A stretch of DNA of 61,776 nt. It comes from Burkholderiales bacterium (lineage in GTDB: Bacteria > Pseudomonadota > Gammaproteobacteria > Burkholderiales > Burkholderiaceae_C). The position numbers and the translations under genes were made by a program. This document shows, in pieces, positions 58,426-61,776 of this stretch (its first letter is position 1; each line of letters opens with the position of its first letter). A model generated the notes under the pieces. It was not told where the DNA came from, searched no databases, and saw nothing but the letters and a program-made list of their open reading frames with translations. The stretch lies in NCBI GenBank assembly GCA_016000195.1, contig JAECRO010000012.1:1-61776 (forward strand), given 5' to 3'.

Positions 58426-59019
58426 ATGAACATCAAGACATCCAAGGCCGTCAAAGGCTACTGGTCCAACGGCCGGTTTGTGAAACCCGAAGAAATTGCC
58501 CTCGAAGAAGTCGGGCCGCCCAGCAAGACCCAGCTCAAGGCCGAGGCCGGCGAAAAGCAGGCGCTCGGTGAAGCCTTGCTGACCCTGCGCGCCGACCTGA
58601 TGGCACGCCTGGAGCTGCCTGAAAAGCTGCTCGACGCGCTGGCGCAGGCCAAGCGCATCACCAATTTTGAAGGCCGGCGCCGCCAGATGCAGTTCATCGG
58701 CAAGCTGATGCGCCCGCTGGACATGACGCCGATCCGCGCGGCCATCGACGAGCAGGCCAACGGCTCGGCCGACCTGACGCTGGCGCTGCACCTGGCCGAG
58801 CAGTGGCGCGACAAGCTGATTGCCTCGGACGACGCGCTCAGCCAGTGGCTCACCGACTACCCGGCGACGGATTCGCAGCAGCTGCGCGCGCTGATCCGCC
58901 AGGCCCGCAAGGACATTGCCAAGCCCGAAACACCGGGCGAGGCGCCGCGCCACGGCAAGGCCTACCGCGAGATTTTCCAGCTCGTCAAGCTGGCGATGGC
59001 GCAGGAGCCCGAGGCGTGA
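58426..59019 (+). CDS. yjgA: Ribosome-associated protein YjgA/DarP (DUF615)
   Basis: A 197-residue protein of the YjgA family, which helps late 50S assembly. It has SNGRFVKPEEIALEE near the start, ARLELPEKLLDALAQAKRIT and KAYREIFQLVK at the end. ATG 58411 is an in-frame alternative. It overlaps the Mog start (GTGA). Confidence 0.9.
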   Translation: MNIKTSKAVKGYWSNGRFVKPEEIALEEVGPPSKTQLKAEAGEKQALGEALLTLRADLMARLELPEKLLDALAQAKRITNFEGRRRQMQFIGKLMRPLDMTPIRAAIDEQANGSADLTLALHLAEQWRDKLIASDDALSQWLTDYPATDSQQLRALIRQARKDIAKPETPGEAPRHGKAYREIFQLVKLAMAQEPEA

Positions 59020-59609
59020 GCGAGGGTTTTGATCCGGTCAGGATCGGTATCGTGTCGGTCAGCGACCGGGCGTCCAGCGGCGTCTATGTGGACAAGGGCC
59101 TGCCGGCGCTCAAGGACTGGCTGGCGCGTGCGCTGCTCAACCCCATCATCTTTGACGAGCGCCTGATTCCCGACGAGCAGGCGGGCATCAGCGCGACGCT
59201 GATCGAATTGGTCGATGCGGGCTGCTGCCTGGTGCTGACCACCGGCGGCACCGGCCCGGCGCTACGCGACGTGACGCCCGAGGCCACGCTGGCCGTGGCC
59301 CACAAGGAAATGCCCGGCTTTGGCGAGCAGATGCGGCAGATCAGCCTGAAGTTCGTGCCCACCGCCATCCTGTCGCGCCAGGTCGCGGTGATTCGCGGCC
59401 AGAGCCTGATCCTGAACCTGCCCGGCCAGCCCAAGGCGATTGCCGAGACGCTCGAAGGCTTGCGCAACGAGGCGGGCGAATCGCTGGTGCCGGGCATTTT
59501 TGCCGCCGTGCCCTACTGCATTGACCTGATTGGCGGGCCTTACCTGGAAACCCGGGGCGAGGTCTGCAAGGCGTTCAGGCCCAAGAACGCGATCCGGGCG
59601 CCGAAATAA
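59016..59609 (+). CDS. mog: Molybdopterin adenylyltransferase
   Basis: Mog adenylylates molybdopterin before metal insertion in molybdenum cofactor synthesis. The 197-residue sequence has IGIVSVSDRASSGVYVDKG, LTTGGTGPALRDVTPEATLA and NLPGQPKAIAETLEG, all catalytic-site motifs. It starts with GTG 59016, coupled to yjgA. This serves Mo-pterin enzymes, not FeMo-cofactor. Confidence 0.94.
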   Translation: MSEGFDPVRIGIVSVSDRASSGVYVDKGLPALKDWLARALLNPIIFDERLIPDEQAGISATLIELVDAGCCLVLTTGGTGPALRDVTPEATLAVAHKEMPGFGEQMRQISLKFVPTAILSRQVAVIRGQSLILNLPGQPKAIAETLEGLRNEAGESLVPGIFAAVPYCIDLIGGPYLETRGEVCKAFRPKNAIRAPK

Positions 59610-59620
59610 GCATGAAATAA

Positions 59621-59670
59621 TGCTTTTGCGCATGACGGACGGGCGCAATCAGCTATTGAAACCATAGCAA
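59621..59670 (+). repeat. About 48-bp dispersed repeat, plus orientation
   Basis: TGCTTTTGCGCATGACGGAC, GGGCGCAATC and a core AGCTATTGAAACCATAGCA, between convergent mog and cysE. Confidence 0.7.
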
Positions 59671-59695
59671 CCAAGCGCAGCCGCTGTCGGTATGG

Positions 59696-60475
59696 CTACT
59701 TGCCCACCAGCTGATTGAGCTTGTCGGCTTCGAAGTGTTCCTGCAGCGCGGCGTCCTTGGGAACGCAATCCTGCGGACCGGGGCTTTTCGGATGGGACAG
59801 CTTTTCAATCGCCAGCCAGAGCAGCGCAATCTGGTGCTCCTGCCCGGCGGCGTTGTCGATCAGCCCGCGCAGGGCCTGGCTCAGCGGGTCGTCGTTCTGC
59901 GTCACGCCGTAGGCTGAAAACCCCATCTGGCTGGCGACCTGCTCGCGCTTGACATCGGCGCCGGCCTGGATCACCCGGGCCGGGTTGCCCACGGCCGTCG
60001 CGCCGGCCGGCACCGGCTTGACCACCACGGCGTTCGAGCCGATCCTGGCGCCGTCGCCGACGGTGAAGCCGCCCAGCACCTGCGCGCCGGCGCCGACCAC
60101 CACGTTCTTGCCCAGCGTCGGGTGGCGCTTGGTGCCTTTGTAAAGCGCGGTGCCGCCCAGCGTCACGCCCTGATAAATCGTGCAGCCGTCGCCGATTTCA
60201 GCGGTTTCGCCGACCACCACGCCCATGGCATGGTCGAAAAACACGCGTTCGCCGATTTTGGCGCCGGGATGGATTTCGATCCCCGTCAACCAGCGCGTCA
60301 GGTGCGAGATAAACCGGCCCAGCCATTTGAAGCCATGCGTCCAGCAGCCGTGCGCCCAGCGGTGCAGGATGACGGCATGCACGCCGGGGTAGCAGGTCAG
60401 CACCTCCCAGCGGGTGCGGGCGGCCGGGTCGCGTTCAAGGATGCACTGGATGTCGGAGCGGAGTCTGGAAAACAT
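59696..60475 (-). CDS. cysE: Serine O-acetyltransferase, housekeeping copy
   Basis: A 259-residue serine acetyltransferase. N-terminal [20 protein letters not shown] and [13 protein letters not shown], then the hexapeptide-repeat core with [29 protein letters not shown] and [20 protein letters not shown]. It lies downstream of trmJ in the same direction, a common proteobacterial pair. It is the likely biosynthetic copy; the paralogue at 3245 is nif-linked. Confidence 0.95.
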   Translation of the reverse strand: MFSRLRSDIQCILERDPAARTRWEVLTCYPGVHAVILHRWAHGCWTHGFKWLGRFISHLTRWLTGIEIHPGAKIGERVFFDHAMGVVVGETAEIGDGCTIYQGVTLGGTALYKGTKRHPTLGKNVVVGAGAQVLGGFTVGDGARIGSNAVVVKPVPAGATAVGNPARVIQAGADVKREQVASQMGFSAYGVTQNDDPLSQALRGLIDNAAGQEHQIALLWLAIEKLSHPKSPGPQDCVPKDAALQEHFEADKLNQLVGK

Positions 60476-60484
60476 GGCGGGAGT

Positions 60485-61312
60485 TTAGGCGCTGGCCGGC
60501 GTATCCGCTGGCGCGGGCAGCTTGTCCGCCGCCGGCAAGGCTTTATCGGGCGCATGCCGCATCATGGCCTTGGCCACGCCGCGCAGGATGTGGATTTCCT
60601 CGGGGCTGAGCTGCGCACGGTTGAACAGCTGGTTCAGGCGCGGCATGAGCTTCTTGGGCGATGCCGGGTCAAGAAAGCCGATATCGACGAGCGCTTCTTC
60701 CCAGTGCCTGAGCATGCCGCTGACGGCGGCGGCGTCGGCCAGCCGGGGTTCCTCAATCGCTGCCGGCACGCCAAAGCCGCCCAGGGCTTCCCGCCAGTCG
60801 TAGGCAATCAGCTGCACCGCCGCGCCTAAATTGAGCGAACCGAACTTCGGGTCGGTCGGAATGCTCAGGGCGACATGGCAGCGGTAAACATCCTCGTTCT
60901 GCATGCCAAAACGCTCGGAACCGAACAAAAACGCAACAGAATCTGGCCTTTGCGCAGGATGGACGGGCGCATCCAGCTCCTGTTTTAATAGCGCCTCGCT
61001 TTGCCCCAGCAACTCGGCGAAATGCGCGCGCGGCGCGCGCGTCGGCGGGCCAAAATCGCGCGGCGTCATGGCCGTGGCGCACAGATGCGCCATGCCGTCG
61101 AGCGCTTCATCGAGCGTCTCGACAATCCGCGCATTGTTCAAAACGTCAAGCGCGCCGCTGGCCCGCTGGATGGTTTCCTCGCGCCGCAGCACATTCGCCC
61201 AGCGCGGCGCCACCAGCACCAGGTCGTCGAAACCCATGGTTTTCATGGCGCGGGCGGTGGCGCCCACATTGCCGGCGTGGCTGGTGTTGATCAGGATGAA
61301 ACGGGTTTTCAT
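60485..61312 (-). CDS. trmJ: TrmJ-type tRNA/rRNA 2'-O-methyltransferase
   Basis: A SPOUT-class RNA methyltransferase of the TrmH group 1/TrmJ family, which methylates ribose at tRNA position 32. [35 protein letters not shown] and [20 protein letters not shown] are the SAM-binding knot motifs. ATG 61312 starts the normal sequence [10 protein letters not shown] full copy of the dispersed repeat lies inside the gene in frame and encodes about 16 residues just before FLFGSERFG. Confidence 0.92.
   Translation of the reverse strand: MKTRFILINTSHAGNVGATARAMKTMGFDDLVLVAPRWANVLRREETIQRASGALDVLNNARIVETLDEALDGMAHLCATAMTPRDFGPPTRAPRAHFAELLGQSEALLKQELDAPVHPAQRPDSVAFLFGSERFGMQNEDVYRCHVALSIPTDPKFGSLNLGAAVQLIAYDWREALGGFGVPAAIEEPRLADAAAVSGMLRHWEEALVDIGFLDPASPKKLMPRLNQLFNRAQLSPEEIHILRGVAKAMMRHAPDKALPAADKLPAPADTPASA
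60946..60993 (+). repeat. About 48-bp dispersed repeat inside trmJ, in frame
   Basis: GGCCTTTGCGCAGGATGGAC, GGGCGCATCC, AGCTCCTGTTTTAATAGC. Length is a multiple of three and the minus-strand translation [17 protein letters not shown] runs through it without a stop. Confidence 0.75.
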
Positions 61313-61482
61313 GGTGGGTAGAAAGGGCGCCAGCACCGCCGCCGAAAAGCCCTGGTCTCAGGGTAATTGCGGCCGGGGCGGGCGAAGCCGGTAAAATCCG
61401 GTATTGTCGCCTCCCCGCCGCCGCTGGTTTCCAGTTCTCGGTTCGCGGTTTTGCAGTTCCTGCCCGCTCTTTCTTAAGCTCT

Positions 61483-61776
61483 ATGTCCAGCAATCTACAT
61501 CCCATGCTCAACGTGGCCGTCAAGGCTGCGCGCGCCGCCGGCGCTCTCATCAACCGCGCCGCACTTGATGTCGAGGCGGTCCGCGTCTCGCTCAAGCAGA
61601 CCAACGATTTCGTCACCGAAGTCGATCAGGCCGCCGAAGCCGCCATCATCGAAACCCTGTTGACGGCCTATCCCGGCCACGGCATCCTGGCCGAGGAATC
61701 GGGCAGCGAGCATGGCGCGAAGGATTCCGAATTCGTCTGGATCATCGACCCGCTGGACGGCACCACCAACTTCATC
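61483..61776 (+). CDS. suhB: Inositol monophosphatase family protein SuhB, 3' end missing
   Basis: The first 98 codons of an inositol-1-monophosphatase: [46 protein letters not shown] and [12 protein letters not shown], the metal-binding DPLDGT motif, at the window end. SuhB also acts in ribosome biogenesis in enterobacteria. It is divergent from trmJ; the 170-base gap holds no other gene seen. Confidence 0.95.
   Translation, partial: MSSNLHPMLNVAVKAARAAGALINRAALDVEAVRVSLKQTNDFVTEVDQAAEAAIIETLLTAYPGHGILAEESGSEHGAKDSEFVWIIDPLDGTTNFI

Overview
The window is about 62 kb of GC-rich betaproteobacterial chromosome. Protein style, the nif/fix/mod gene content and a family of about 48-bp intergenic repeats with the core AGCTATTAAAAATAGC point to Comamonadaceae, most like Polaromonas or Rhodoferax; the genus is inference. 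It is a free-living, molybdenum-nitrogenase diazotroph region. No rRNA, tRNA, IS element, phage gene or CRISPR array was seen.

Layout. (1) 1-1578: 3' end of a K+-independent H+-pyrophosphatase. (2) 2076-8819, plus strand: nifV, a nif-linked cysE, nifW, fixABCX, a thioredoxin-fold 2Fe-2S ferredoxin and an orphan, read from a NifA/sigma-54 promoter. (3) 8890-13945, minus: nifE-nifN-nifX-DUF269-DUF683-fdxB-nifQ, with its own sigma-54 promoter. (4) 15256-23105, minus: nifHDK followed by six tightly packed genes, including an AAA+ ATPase and a rubrerythrin-like protein. (5) 23483-28798, plus: a truncated haemoglobin divergent from nifH, then ankyrin, SagB-type oxidoreductase, rhodanese-ankyrin fusion, NifO/ArsC-like, zinc ribbon and Ohr genes, ending at a shortened CowN-like gene (28929). 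(6) 29189-34747: molybdenum section with a sigma-54 promoter, ModE boxes, an unknown gene, a molbindin and modE-modA-modD-modB-modC. (7) 34772-41111: secreted hydrolase-like protein, YyaL-type protein, Rieske ferredoxin, DUF2779 protein. (8) 41223-42131: a FeSII (Shethna protein II) to rubrerythrin fusion behind a sigma-54 promoter. (9) 42274-49058: a complete N-type ATPase operon, atpDCQRBEFAG. (10) 49188-61776: housekeeping and accessory genes (thiolase, YraQ-type permease, SigZ, LysR, rpsU, yqeY, pmbA, yjgA, mog, cysE, trmJ, suhB 5' end).

How it fits together. Nitrogenase (HDK), cofactor assembly (E, N, X, Q, V), electron supply (FixABCX, several ferredoxins) and molybdenum uptake and storage (Mod, molbindin) are adjacent and share sigma-54 signals. 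An oxygen or oxidant defence layer surrounds them: truncated globin, two rubrerythrin-like proteins (one fused to a FeSII domain), and Ohr. nifA, nifB, nifU and nifS are not in the window. The most notable items are the FeSII-rubrerythrin fusion, the AAA+ module behind nifHDK, and the gene at 29392 whose leader and first codons carry two ModE-like boxes below a perfect -24/-12 promoter.
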